Origin: Roseiarcus sp963761435
GTDB taxonomy: Bacteria; Pseudomonadota; Alphaproteobacteria; Rhizobiales; Beijerinckiaceae
Direction: 5' to 3'
NCBI GenBank assembly: GCA_963761435.1
Contig: CAVXHJ010000001.1
Location: 434,001 to 498,000 of the forward strand
Length of the DNA: 64,000 bases
Part shown: one piece after another, positions 44,300 through 53,081 of the stretch
Layout of the letters: the number at the start of each line of letters is the position of its first letter
Numbering within the stretch: the stretch's first letter is position 1
Position numbers and translations under genes: made by a program
The notes under the pieces: model-generated
Database searches by the model: none
Seen by the model: the letters and a program-made list of their open reading frames with translations, nothing else
Told to the model about the DNA's origin: nothing

Positions 44300-45114
44300 T
44301 CGCGCCCGGTTGACCCTCCTCGCGCGCCGCGTCGCGATCTCAGCCGTCCTCGTGGTCGCGCTTGCGCCGGTTCTCTGGCTGTTCTCGATCGCCTATAAGC
44401 CGACGAGCGACATCTTCGCCTCTCCGCCGACCCTTTTCTTTTCGCCGACCTGGGATAATTTCGCGAGCGTCTTCCGCTACTTCAATCTCGGCAGGCTGCT
44501 CGAGTTCGAGCTTCATCATCGCCCTGGGATCGACCGCGCTCTCGCTCCTCATCGGCGTGCCGGCGGGCTACGCGCTCGCGCGCTCAACGAGCCCGCGCGC
44601 GATCTGGCTCGCGTATTTCTTTCTCATCATTCGCACCGTGCCAGCAATCGCGACGTTGATCCCGTTCTACCTCTTCATGCGCGATGTCGGCCTTTTGGGC
44701 ACCTGGTGGGCCGTGATCATCCTCAATTCCGCGCTCAACAGCGCCTTCGTTGTCTGGATGATGTTCTCATTCTTTCGCGCCGCGCCGGTCGCGATCGAGG
44801 AAGCGGCGCTGATTGATGGCTGCTCGGACTTCGGCGCCTTCGTCCGGATCGCGCTGCCGACGGTGGTCCCGGGTCTGATCGCCAGCGCTATTTTCTGCGT
44901 GATGTTCTCCTGGAACGACTTTCTCTACGCCATGTTCCTCACCAGGGCTGATACCAAGACGATCTCGGTCGCCCTTCTCTCGGCTTACGGGACAAAGGAC
45001 ATTTCGTGGGGAACGTTGGGCGCGCTCGCCCATTTCTCGACGCTGCCCATTGTCGTGATGATGATTGCGCTCAACCGCTATTTCGTGCAGGGGCTGACGC
45101 AGGGGGTGAACTGA
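44292..45114 (+). pseudogene. Sugar ABC transporter permease (MalG type), frameshifted
   Basis: ATG 44292 (MLDRARLTLLARRVAISAVL) overlaps the first permease by eight bases. The first about 70 residues (to FRYFNLGRLLE) are in one frame and the rest (SSFIIALGSTALSLLIGVPA, VAIEEAALIDGCSDFGAFVR with the EAA loop) in the next. Removing one T of 44505/44506 (GAGTTCG to GAGTCG) gives an intact protein of about 273 residues. If the extra base is real, the whole transporter is inactive. The end overlaps the convergent HAD gene by 44 bp. Confidence 0.85.
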
Positions 45115-45775
45115 GGCCCGGTTCGCTGTGCGGGGCGCCTTGGTGCTCGAACAGAGCCGCCACTTCCTTGAGCCTTGCGACCGATCGATCGGCGCCGACG
45201 AAGGCCGCGCCCGAAGGCGAATAGCCGACGACGTAGAGTCCCGCCGCCCGCGCAGAGCGAGCGCCCGCGCCGCTGTCCTCGACCGCGACGATGGATTGGG
45301 GCGGCAACGCGAAGCGGCGCGCCGCCTCGCGAAAGGGCGCAGGATCGGGTTTGCCTGCGGAAACGTCATCGAGACTGATCGAGAAAGCCATGGTTTGGCG
45401 AAGTCGGAGCGCGTCGAGGTTGGCGTCAACGATCGCGCGGCCGGAGTTCGAAACGCAAGCCTGTGCGACGCCCGCCGCGGCGAGGGCGCGAACCGTCTCG
45501 ATCGCACCGGGAATTGGGGCGAGCGAAGGCGCGCGAGCAATATAGAAGCGCTCGATTGCGGCGATCCACGTCTTTCGGTCGACCCAATTCGGAAATCGCG
45601 GCTTAAGAGCGGCCCACACGTCGCGCATGTGAACGCCGCGGAAGGCCTCGTCCGGAAGATCGGAGAGGTCGACGCTGAAGCCGGCGCCCGTTTCGATCAA
45701 TGAACGCAGGTGCAAGCCCTCGCTGTCGATGAGCGTGCCGTCAACGTCCCAGGCGACAGCGCGAAAGATGCTCAC
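45071..45775 (-). CDS. HAD-family hydrolase (phosphatase-like)
   Basis: 234 residues. HAD motif I VAWDVDGTLID with the nucleophilic Asp, motif II CVSNSGRA, motif III Lys in GKPDPAPF and motif IV VEDSGAGARSAR. The cap domain pattern resembles beta-phosphoglucomutase/sugar-phosphatase subfamily IA. Its start overlaps the FGGY kinase stop (ATGA). A kinase paired with a phosphatase or mutase suggests a sugar or polyol pathway. Confidence 0.93.
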   Translation of the reverse strand: MSIFRAVAWDVDGTLIDSEGLHLRSLIETGAGFSVDLSDLPDEAFRGVHMRDVWAALKPRFPNWVDRKTWIAAIERFYIARAPSLAPIPGAIETVRALAAAGVAQACVSNSGRAIVDANLDALRLRQTMAFSISLDDVSAGKPDPAPFREAARRFALPPQSIVAVEDSGAGARSARAAGLYVVGYSPSGAAFVGADRSVARLKEVAALFEHQGAPHSEPGLSSPPASAPARNSG

Positions 45776-47310
45776 GAGGCAATCCGTTCGGGCCGCTGCG
45801 CGAGGCGGCGATAGATGTCGCGATAGCGGCGATAGCCGAGGCGGTAAATACCAGCGACTTCGGGCCGCGGGGCGATCCGATCGGCTTGGCGCACGAACGC
45901 GGAGATCGCCGACCAGTCGGACGCAAGGCCAGCGCCGATCGCAGCCGTCCAGGCGGCGCCGACGCAGGAGCCGGGATGTCCGGCAAGCCGCTGCAAAGGG
46001 CGTTGCAGAACGTCGGCGACGATCTGCATCCAGACCCGACTCGTCGATCCACCGTCGGAAACGGTGAAGCGCTCGGTTTGGTAGCCGATTTCCTCTAGCA
46101 CCTCGACATGATGCGCGATCGCGTAAGCGTAGGCCTCGAGCAAGGCCCGCCAGAGGTGGCCGACGTCGTGCGCGAGCGTGAGCCCATCGAAGGTTGCTCG
46201 CGCGCCCGGGTCGTGGATCGGCGTCTTTTCGCCGAGAAAATAGGGCGTAATCACGAGCCCGTCGCTCCCGGCGGGGCGCTGCCCGGCGAGCTGATCAAGC
46301 CATTGATGGATGGAGACGCCAGCCTTGCGGGCCGCCTGGGCTTCGCCGGAGGCGAACTGGCGTGCGAACCAGTTGAGAGCGGAGCCGCCGGTCGACATGC
46401 AGCCATTCGGGACGAACAGCCCGGGCTTGAGGTGATAGTCCAGGAACAGGCGCGCGTCGGGCCGGGCATGGTCGGTCGCGGTCAGGATGTCAACCGAGCC
46501 GCCGAATTTGAGCAGCACGTCGCCGGCGCTGGCCACGCCCGCGCCTAACGCTGAGGCGATATGGTCGGCCGCCCCGCCAATGACCGGGGTGCAGGGCTCG
46601 AGGCCGGATTCCGCGGCGCCCCGGTTGGAGACAGTTCCGAGGATCTCGTGCGAAGCGACCGCGCGGGGGACGGCGGCGCGCGGAATATGGGCGAGCGCCA
46701 CGAGCGCATCGTCGATCGCGCGCGCGTTCAAATCGAGGAACCCGGCTTCCAGCGCCCAGTTCTGCTCGACCGCGCGCTCTCCGGTCAGGCGCCAGTTGAT
46801 GTAATCGTAGGAGCCGAACACGGTGGCGATGCGAGCGAACACCTCGGGTTCGTGCCGCTCGATCCATCTGAGCTTGGCCGCGACCAGCTGCTGATTGATC
46901 CCATTGCCGGCCCTGGCGAGAAAGGCCTTCTCGTCGATCTCGGCCCGAAGCTCATCGACCTCGTCGCCGCAACGCCCGTCACTCTGCTGAATGCTTGGAC
47001 GCAGCAGGCGTCCTGAGGAGTCGAGCAGCACCACCGCCGGCAGCATGCCGGTTACCCCGACCGCCCCAATGCCGGCTGCAGAAATGCGGCTCGTGCGCAG
47101 CAATTCGCGCACGATCTCGCCGACGTTTCCCCACCATTGCTCGGGGTCTTCCTCCGCCCAGCCGACGTGGTCGGAGCGCAGCGCGACTGGCCGCGAGGCG
47201 AGGGCGAGCGTCTGATCGGGCGGGCGAATGAGGACGCCGATCGTCGAGGTTGTGCCGATGTCGAGGCCTAGCACGCAGGGTATCGGGTGGCGGGTCGAGT
47301 CCATTGTCAT
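45772..47310 (-). CDS. FGGY-family carbohydrate kinase
   Basis: 512 residues with the ATP-binding sugar kinase fold: CVLGLDIGTTSTIGVLI at the start, GVTGMLPAVVLLD, a central IGGAADHIASALGAGVA, LLKFGGSVDILTA, and the C-terminal SDGGSTSRVWMQIVADVLQR. Closest to the xylulokinase-like subgroup. It would phosphorylate the imported sugar or polyol. Encoded with the HAD gene and downstream of a BtpA-family gene on the same strand. Confidence 0.93.
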   Translation of the reverse strand: MTMDSTRHPIPCVLGLDIGTTSTIGVLIRPPDQTLALASRPVALRSDHVGWAEEDPEQWWGNVGEIVRELLRTSRISAAGIGAVGVTGMLPAVVLLDSSGRLLRPSIQQSDGRCGDEVDELRAEIDEKAFLARAGNGINQQLVAAKLRWIERHEPEVFARIATVFGSYDYINWRLTGERAVEQNWALEAGFLDLNARAIDDALVALAHIPRAAVPRAVASHEILGTVSNRGAAESGLEPCTPVIGGAADHIASALGAGVASAGDVLLKFGGSVDILTATDHARPDARLFLDYHLKPGLFVPNGCMSTGGSALNWFARQFASGEAQAARKAGVSIHQWLDQLAGQRPAGSDGLVITPYFLGEKTPIHDPGARATFDGLTLAHDVGHLWRALLEAYAYAIAHHVEVLEEIGYQTERFTVSDGGSTSRVWMQIVADVLQRPLQRLAGHPGSCVGAAWTAAIGAGLASDWSAISAFVRQADRIAPRPEVAGIYRLGYRRYRDIYRRLAQRPERIAS

Positions 47311-47356
47311 ATCCGCGGGAGCGGGCGCCTAGATTTGCGGCTGGCGGCCGCGGCTG

Positions 47357-47385
47357 GCCGGGATTCCCGCCTTCGCGGGTATGAC
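47357..47385. repeat. Short REP-like hairpin element
   Basis: The sequence GGATTCCCGCCTTCGCGGGT lies between the BtpA-like and kinase genes; CCCGC-CTTC-GCGGG makes a five-pair hairpin. The block matches a widespread proteobacterial intergenic repeat style and could also act as a weak terminator. Confidence 0.5.
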
Positions 47386-47404
47386 ACGATGCTTTTGAGG
47401 GCCG

Positions 47405-48205
47405 TCACCGCAGCTTCGCCACGACGTCCATGAAGCGCTTGACGCGTCCGGCGTCGACCGGATTCCAGGTTTGGCCGTCGACCTTGAAGTGCGTGCCGAT
47501 CACCACGCCATCGGCGATCGTCAGGATTTCGCGGATATTGTCGATGGTGACGCCGGTGTTGGCGAAGACCGGCACGGTTTGGACGGCTTCGCGGACACTC
47601 AAGAGGTTTGAGCGGTCAACGGGCTCTCCGGTCAATGGCCCGGAAACCAGGATCGCGTCGGCCAGCGAGGAGAAGACGGCGCTCCTGGCGCGCAAGGCGA
47701 TCGGCCGCTCGTCGAGCGAATGAGCGAACTCGGCGTTAATGTTGAAGAGAAGCTTCATGTCGTCGCGGCCGAGATGGCGGCGCAGGCGTAAGGCGCCGGC
47801 GCAATCGGCCTGCCAGAGCCCCATGTCGGAAGAGAACAGGCCGGTGAATATTTCACGCACGAAGCTCGCCCCCGTCGTCGCGCCGATCGCGACGCTGGCG
47901 ACTGGATCCCACAGGTAGTTGACGCCGAACGGGACTTTCAGATGCGGCTTGGCGGCCTGAACGACCGCTGTCATAGCCGCCAGCCCTTCGGGCGGCGCCT
48001 TGAAGACGTAGGGACGGTCGTTCTCATTGCCGAACATGATCGCGTCGACCCCGCCCGCCTGCAAATTCTTGATGTCTCTGAGCACGCCTTCGATCAGCTT
48101 ATCGAGACCGCCGTCGGCGTCGTAGAGCGGCGCGCCGGGCAAGGCGCCAATGTGAGCCATCGCGATCACGACTTTCGTCTTGTCGCCGAGGAAATCAAAA
48201 ACCAT
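47405..48205 (-). CDS. BtpA/SgcQ family protein
   Basis: 266 residues, TIM-barrel protein of the BtpA/SgcQ family (VVIAMAHIGALPGAPLYD, GVDAIMFGNENDRPYVFK, PFGVNYLWDPVASVAIGATT, FANTGVTIDNIREILTIADG, VVIGTHFKVDGQTWNPVD). SgcQ occurs in sugar-utilisation clusters; BtpA was linked to photosystem I assembly in cyanobacteria. Here, beside an FGGY kinase and sugar transporter, a catabolic role such as an isomerase or aldolase is more likely. The chemistry is not established. Confidence 0.9.
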   Translation of the reverse strand: MVFDFLGDKTKVVIAMAHIGALPGAPLYDADGGLDKLIEGVLRDIKNLQAGGVDAIMFGNENDRPYVFKAPPEGLAAMTAVVQAAKPHLKVPFGVNYLWDPVASVAIGATTGASFVREIFTGLFSSDMGLWQADCAGALRLRRHLGRDDMKLLFNINAEFAHSLDERPIALRARSAVFSSLADAILVSGPLTGEPVDRSNLLSVREAVQTVPVFANTGVTIDNIREILTIADGVVIGTHFKVDGQTWNPVDAGRVKRFMDVVAKLR

Positions 48206-48371
48206 GAACGGGGTCCCCAGGCGCGAAGGCCGCTATGCGGCGCGTGGTGATTTCGTCTGAACGGCGCGGAGCGCGGAAGCTAACGCCACAATCGACATTA
48301 TCAAGGAAAAAAGCGGCTTAGCGACTTTCGATAATCTTGATATGGGTCGCTGCGAAGACTCTGGAGGGAAA

Positions 48372-49163
48372 ATGCCGGCTGTCAGTCCGCCTGATTCCGA
48401 ATTCGCGGGCAAGCGCGCCTTCGTAACCGGAGGCGCGCAAGGCATCGGCCGCGCCATTTCCGCCGCGCTCGTGCGGTGCGGGGTCAGGGTCGCGATTGCG
48501 GATATCGATGTCGAGGCGGGCCGCCGGGCGGCGCACGAGATCGGCGGCGGATCGGTTGCGCTCGAAGTCGACGTGCGCGAGCGCGCCTCGGTTGAGCGCG
48601 CGTTCGGCGAGGCGCTCGAAAAGCTCGGCGGCTGCGAGATCCTCATCGCCAACGCCGGGGTCTCGACGATGCAGCGCGCGCTCGAGCTCACCGACAAGGA
48701 ATGGGACTACAATTTCGCTGTCAACGCCCGCGGAATATTCCTCACCAATCAGATTGCCGCCCGGCATTTCGTGGCGCAGGGCAAAGGCTGCATCGTCAAC
48801 ACCGCCTCGCTCGCCGCCAAGGTCGGCGCGCCGCTGCTCGCCCACTATTCGGCGTCGAAATTCGCCGTGCTCGGTTGGACGCAGGCGCTGGCGCGCGAAC
48901 TCGCTCCGCTCGGCATCCGCGTCAACGCGGTGTGCCCGGGCTTCGTCAAGACCGGCATGCAAGCGCGCGAGATCGAGTGGGAGGCGCGCCTGCGCGACGT
49001 CTCGCCGCAACGCGTGGTCGACGATTACGTCGCGCAGACGCCGCTTGGGCGGCTTGAAACGCCTGACGATGTCGCGGACGTCGTTGTGTTCCTGTGCTCG
49101 GATCAAGCGCGATTCATGACCGGGCAGGGCGTCAATGTGACCGGCGGAGTATACATGACGTGA
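48372..49163 (+). CDS. SDR-family NAD(P)-dependent oxidoreductase
   Basis: 263 residues from ATG 48372, preceded by GGAGGGAA. Classical short-chain dehydrogenase: TGGAQGIGRAI cofactor loop, D in IADIDVEAG suggesting NAD preference, IANAG motif, the catalytic Ser in NTASLAAKVGAPL, YSASK with Tyr and Lys, and VCPGFVKTGM. It is divergent from the BtpA-like gene and probably oxidises the polyol or sugar handled by this cluster. Confidence 0.94.
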   Translation: MPAVSPPDSEFAGKRAFVTGGAQGIGRAISAALVRCGVRVAIADIDVEAGRRAAHEIGGGSVALEVDVRERASVERAFGEALEKLGGCEILIANAGVSTMQRALELTDKEWDYNFAVNARGIFLTNQIAARHFVAQGKGCIVNTASLAAKVGAPLLAHYSASKFAVLGWTQALARELAPLGIRVNAVCPGFVKTGMQAREIEWEARLRDVSPQRVVDDYVAQTPLGRLETPDDVADVVVFLCSDQARFMTGQGVNVTGGVYMT

Positions 49164-49392
49164 GGGGCCGCGACCGACCGGCTGACTCGCGCGTCATGGC
49201 CCGGGGCTCCAGGGGCGCGATCGGGCAAGCCGCCGGCCAGCGGCGACTTTTTCTTGCGATTATCAGAAACCACGGATAGAGTGGTCCTGTCGCCGAACGC
49301 GCCGCCTCGAGGAGCGGCGCCGGGAGAAGCGGGGAGAAGCGGTTTTTGCCGCGGATCGTCGTAACCCATTGAAAAGGCCCAATTCGCGGAAA

Positions 49393-49477
49393 GGTTTTCC
49401 TTTGATACCTTTCCGAAATCCTTTGCCCCGCTTCCGGTTTCCTTTGCTGGGCTTCCCGGATTCTTTGCTGGGCTTCC
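49393..49477. repeat. Four imperfect 21-22-bp tandem repeats
   Basis: Units begin at 49393 (22 bp), 49415, 49436 and 49457 (21 bp each). The third and fourth share TTTGCTGGGCTTCC and all have the CTTTG...TTCC frame. They lie in the 374-bp gap between the SDR and gamma-glutamyltransferase genes, which otherwise holds no supported gene. Function unknown. Confidence 0.65.
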
Positions 49478-49537
49478 TCCGGGCTTGGGTCTGACCGGCG
49501 CCAGCACCATTCCAGGACGGTCGAGGACGAAAGCGAT

Positions 49538-51133
49538 CTAATACCCGAGCGCCGCGCCGTCCTTGCGCGGGTCCGAGCCGCCGATGAGCACGCCGCGCTC
49601 GTGGTCGATCATGACCGCCTGTCCGCCGCCAAGCGGACGTACGACGTCGATCAACGTGTGCCCAAGCGCGGCTAGCTTTTCGCGCACCGCCGGAGAAACG
49701 CCGCGCTCGACCTCGACATTTCCCATGTACGCGCCCACACGCGGAAAATCGAGCGCCTCCTGAATGTCCATTCCATAGTCGATCACATTGCTCAGAACCC
49801 AGGCCTGATGCATTGGCTGAAAGTACTCGCCCATTACGCCAAAGCACATCCAGGGCCGGCCGTCCCGCGTCGCCATGCCGGGCATGATGGTGTGCGCAGG
49901 GCGCGTCTTCGGCGCGAGAGCATTCGGATGGCCGCGCTCGAAGGCGAAGCACAATCCTCGGCTCTGCATGAGGACGCCGGAGGCTTCGCCGACAATGCAA
50001 CTGCCGAAAGGATCATAGAGAGAGTTGATCAGGCTGCAGGCGTTGCCGTCCCGATCGACGACCGACAGCGTAACCGTGTCGCCCTTCGTGACAAGCGCGC
50101 TGTGGCCCGGGGCAGGCAATTCGCGAAGCGCCCGCTTGTCGTCAATGAGCCGCGCCAGAGCCGCGAGGTAGTCGGGAGCAATGAGCCGGCTTACCGGGGT
50201 TTCCTTCTGATGGGGGTCGGCGAGGAAGGCGTACCGGTCGCGGTGAGCGAGGCGCGCGGCCTCGATGTGCCGGTGGAAACGCGTCGCCCCGCCCGGTCCG
50301 TCCGGAGCAGCGCCGAGCGCTTCGAGTTTGCCCAGCATCATGAGCGCGACCAAACCCGGCCCGTTGGGCGGACATTGCCAGACGTCGAGCCCTCGCCATC
50401 GCAGCGAGATCGGCTCGACGAACTCGCCCACATTGCGCCCGTCGGCGAAGTCCTCTTCCGTTTGCACTCCGCCGGCCGCCTTAAGCGTCGCCGCCATGTC
50501 GGCCGCGACCGGCCCAGTGTAGAAGGCGTCCGCACCGCGCTTGGCGATGGCGCGCAGCGTCGCGGCGAGCCCAATCTGGACGAACCGGTCGCCTTCGCGA
50601 GGCGCTCGGCCGCCGGGCAGGAAGAGCCGGTTTCCGGCCCGGCGCAACCTGTCTTCCTGCATCGACCAGTCCCACGCCACGCGCGAGTGCACCGGAAAGC
50701 CTTCCTCGGCGCAGCGGATAGCGGGCTTGAGCAGTTCGTCGAAGCCCTTGGTCCCATGGGCGTTCAGCAGCAATTGCCAACCGGAGACGGCGCCCGGAAT
50801 AGTGACCGCGTGCGGCGAGACATTGTCGGGCGGAACGCCCAGGGCCGCGATCGCCTCGAGCGAGGCTGCCGCGGCTGACCGGCCGGAGCCGTTGACGGCG
50901 ACGACCTCGCCCCCGCCCGCTGGGGCGTAGAGGCAGAAGCAGTCGCCGCCGATCCCGGTCGACTGCGGCTCGACGACTGCGAGCACGGCGCAGGCCGCGA
51001 CAGCGGCGTCGACGGCGTTGCCGCCGGCGCGCAGGACCTCGATCGCGGTCAGCGAGGCGATCGGCATCGAGGTCGCCGCCATGCCGTTTGCGGCATAGAC
51101 GGGGCTGCGTCCGTTCTGATGGAAATCCCGCAC
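49538..51133 (-). CDS. Gamma-glutamyltransferase family protein
   Basis: 531 residues from GTG 51133 (GGAGAG just upstream). Ntn-hydrolase of the GGT family: ATSMPIASLTAIEVLRAGGN, ACAVLAVVEPQSTGIGGDCF with the substrate-binding region, and the autoprocessing site GDTVTLSVVDRDGNACSLIN where the Thr becomes the nucleophile. C-terminal GGGQAVMIDHERGVLIGGSD is also typical. No signal peptide is visible, unlike secreted GGTs, so it may act in the cytoplasm on amide or gamma-glutamyl intermediates. Divergent from the hydantoinase gene, suggesting a joint pathway. Confidence 0.93.
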   Translation of the reverse strand: MRDFHQNGRSPVYAANGMAATSMPIASLTAIEVLRAGGNAVDAAVAACAVLAVVEPQSTGIGGDCFCLYAPAGGGEVVAVNGSGRSAAAASLEAIAALGVPPDNVSPHAVTIPGAVSGWQLLLNAHGTKGFDELLKPAIRCAEEGFPVHSRVAWDWSMQEDRLRRAGNRLFLPGGRAPREGDRFVQIGLAATLRAIAKRGADAFYTGPVAADMAATLKAAGGVQTEEDFADGRNVGEFVEPISLRWRGLDVWQCPPNGPGLVALMMLGKLEALGAAPDGPGGATRFHRHIEAARLAHRDRYAFLADPHQKETPVSRLIAPDYLAALARLIDDKRALRELPAPGHSALVTKGDTVTLSVVDRDGNACSLINSLYDPFGSCIVGEASGVLMQSRGLCFAFERGHPNALAPKTRPAHTIMPGMATRDGRPWMCFGVMGEYFQPMHQAWVLSNVIDYGMDIQEALDFPRVGAYMGNVEVERGVSPAVREKLAALGHTLIDVVRPLGGGQAVMIDHERGVLIGGSDPRKDGAALGY

Positions 51134-51286
51134 GGGGGCCTCTCCGTTCTGGCTCAGAGTGGAATCAAGGCTGCGATACTCGCCCGGAAGTTTAAGCCGG
51201 CTCGAGCGCGGCTTTGCAATAGCGGTTTGCAAATGGCGCGGATTGCATGGATCTTGCGTCCGCGCTCGGCATCGGAGGCGTGGAAA

Positions 51287-52693
51287 ATGGAATTTGATCT
51301 CATCATTCGCGGCGGAACCGTGGTCACGGCCGCCGACGTCGGCAAATGCGACATCGGCGTCAAGGACGGCCGCATCGTCGCCTTGGCCGACAATCTGCCG
51401 CGCGCCGCCTCCGAAATCGACGCGTCGGGCCTCCTGGTTCTGCCCGGCGGCATCGACAGCCACGTCCATTTCGACCAGCCGATGGGGCCGGGCATCGTGA
51501 TGGCGGACGGGTTCGAGAGCGGCACCCGCAGCGCCGCGGCCGGCGGCAACACCACCGTCATCTCGTTCGCCCTCCAGCCGCGCGGTCAGTCGCTCCGCCA
51601 GAGCGTCGAGGATTATCATCAGAAGGCGAGGGGCCTGAGCTACGTCGACTACGGGTTCCACCTCATCGTCACCGATCCGACGCCGGCGGTGCTCGGCCAG
51701 GAGCTGCCGGCGCTCGTCAGCTCCGGCTACCCGTCGTTCAAGGTGTTCATGACCTATGACGATCTGGTCCTGACCGACCGGCAGATGCTGGAGGTGTTCT
51801 CGGTTGCGCGCGAACACGGCGCGCTGGTGATGGTCCACGCGGAAGGTTACGACCAGATCAAGTTCATGACCGACCGGCTCGAGCGCGAAGGCAAGACCCA
51901 GCCTTACTTTCATGCCGTCTCGCGCCCCGAGCTGGTCGAGCGCGAGGCGACGCACCGCGCGATCTCGCACGCCGAACTGATCGGCATCCCGATCATGATC
52001 GTCCATGTGTCCGGCCGCGAGTCGATGGAGCAGATCGAGTGGGCGCGCGGGCGCGGGATGAAAATCTACGCCGAGACCTGCCCGCAATATCTGCTGCTGA
52101 CCGCCGACGACCTCAAAGGCCTCAACATGGACATGAGCGGGGCGAAATATGTCTGCTCGCCGCCCCCGCGCGACCGCGCCTCGCAGGATGCGATCTGGCG
52201 CGGGCTCATCGGCGGTGTGTTCCAGACCTTCTCCTCCGACCATTGCCCGTTCCGCTTCGATGACGACGCCGGCAAGACCGGCCCAAAGGCGCGGACCTCG
52301 TTCCGCTGGGTGCCGAACGGCATCCCGGGCGTCGCCGCACGGCTGCCGCTTCTGTTCTCCGAAGGGGTCAAGAAAGGGCGCATCTCGCTCACCGAATTCG
52401 TCGCGCTGACTTCGACCAACCACGCCAAGATGTACGGGCTCCATCCGCGCAAGGGCTCAATTGTGGTCGGCGGCGACGCCGACATTGCGATCTGGGACCC
52501 GGACAAGAAGGTGACGCTGACGACGCAACTCATGCAGCACGGCAGCGACTACACGCCCTACGAAGGCTTCGAAGTGACCGGCTGGCCGGTCAAGACCCTG
52601 CTTCGGGGAGAACTTGTCGCCGACGATGGCGAGATCGTCGGGGGGCGGGGATTTGGGCAGTTCCTGCCGCGGGAGACTTCCCGGCCGACATGA
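51287..52693 (+). CDS. Dihydropyrimidinase/D-hydantoinase
   Basis: 468 residues from ATG 51287 (GGAGG eight bases before). Amidohydrolase with metal ligands in DSHVHFDQP (about residue 62), the carboxylated-lysine region SFKVFMTYDD (about 150), HAEG (about 182), IVHVSGRESM and FSSDHCPFRF (about 315). It opens cyclic ureides such as dihydropyrimidines, hydantoins or related rings. A cytosine-deaminase-like gene nearby (39352) fits pyrimidine or hydantoin breakdown. Confidence 0.93.
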   Translation: MEFDLIIRGGTVVTAADVGKCDIGVKDGRIVALADNLPRAASEIDASGLLVLPGGIDSHVHFDQPMGPGIVMADGFESGTRSAAAGGNTTVISFALQPRGQSLRQSVEDYHQKARGLSYVDYGFHLIVTDPTPAVLGQELPALVSSGYPSFKVFMTYDDLVLTDRQMLEVFSVAREHGALVMVHAEGYDQIKFMTDRLEREGKTQPYFHAVSRPELVEREATHRAISHAELIGIPIMIVHVSGRESMEQIEWARGRGMKIYAETCPQYLLLTADDLKGLNMDMSGAKYVCSPPPRDRASQDAIWRGLIGGVFQTFSSDHCPFRFDDDAGKTGPKARTSFRWVPNGIPGVAARLPLLFSEGVKKGRISLTEFVALTSTNHAKMYGLHPRKGSIVVGGDADIAIWDPDKKVTLTTQLMQHGSDYTPYEGFEVTGWPVKTLLRGELVADDGEIVGGRGFGQFLPRETSRPT

Positions 52694-52841
52694 GGGCCGG
52701 CCGGCTGTCGGGCCGCGCCAAAAAGTGAGGAGCGCGGAAGCCATCTCGTCGCCGAGGCATGGCTGGACCAAAGGCCACGAGCGCCGTCGATTAGAACGAC
52801 GCGCTCCACCAAGGGCATGCGTATGCGCGTGGAGAAAATGT

Positions 52842-52877
52842 GTCACCGGCTCGCAAGGGGGTTAGCGAGCCGGTGAC
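52842..52877. terminator. Perfect 13-bp hairpin, terminator-like without T-run
   Basis: GTCACCGGCTCGC and GCGAGCCGGTGAC are exact inverse repeats around a 10-base loop. It lies 148 bp after the hydantoinase stop, in the 388-bp gap before the convergent tannase gene, a typical place for a bidirectional terminator. No T-tract follows on either strand, so Rho-independent function is uncertain. Confidence 0.5.
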
Positions 52878-53081
52878 GTAGCCCTCAGCGGTGGGCCAGC
52901 GGCAGGGGGTGCGCCGCGGGCGTTCGCCGTGCGGGGCGCCGCCAAGGGCCGTTCATAGCCGACGCAGCGCGTTCGAGCCCGCATATAGGCGACGACGATG
53001 AGATTTCCAGATCAGGCGAGCCCGCGCGCTCTCGTTTTCATCCGCCTTTGGCAGCCGGGCCGCCCTGAGCGTTTCGGCCGG

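Noticed and set aside
44505..44506. Programmed ribosomal frameshift in the permease
   Set aside because: No slippery heptamer or downstream structure is evident, and the same T insertion occurs in unrelated genes.
49538..52444. A 968-codon minus-strand open frame
   Set aside because: Its first 437 codons are the antisense of the hydantoinase gene and have no family similarity; only the part from GTG 51133 is the gamma-glutamyltransferase.
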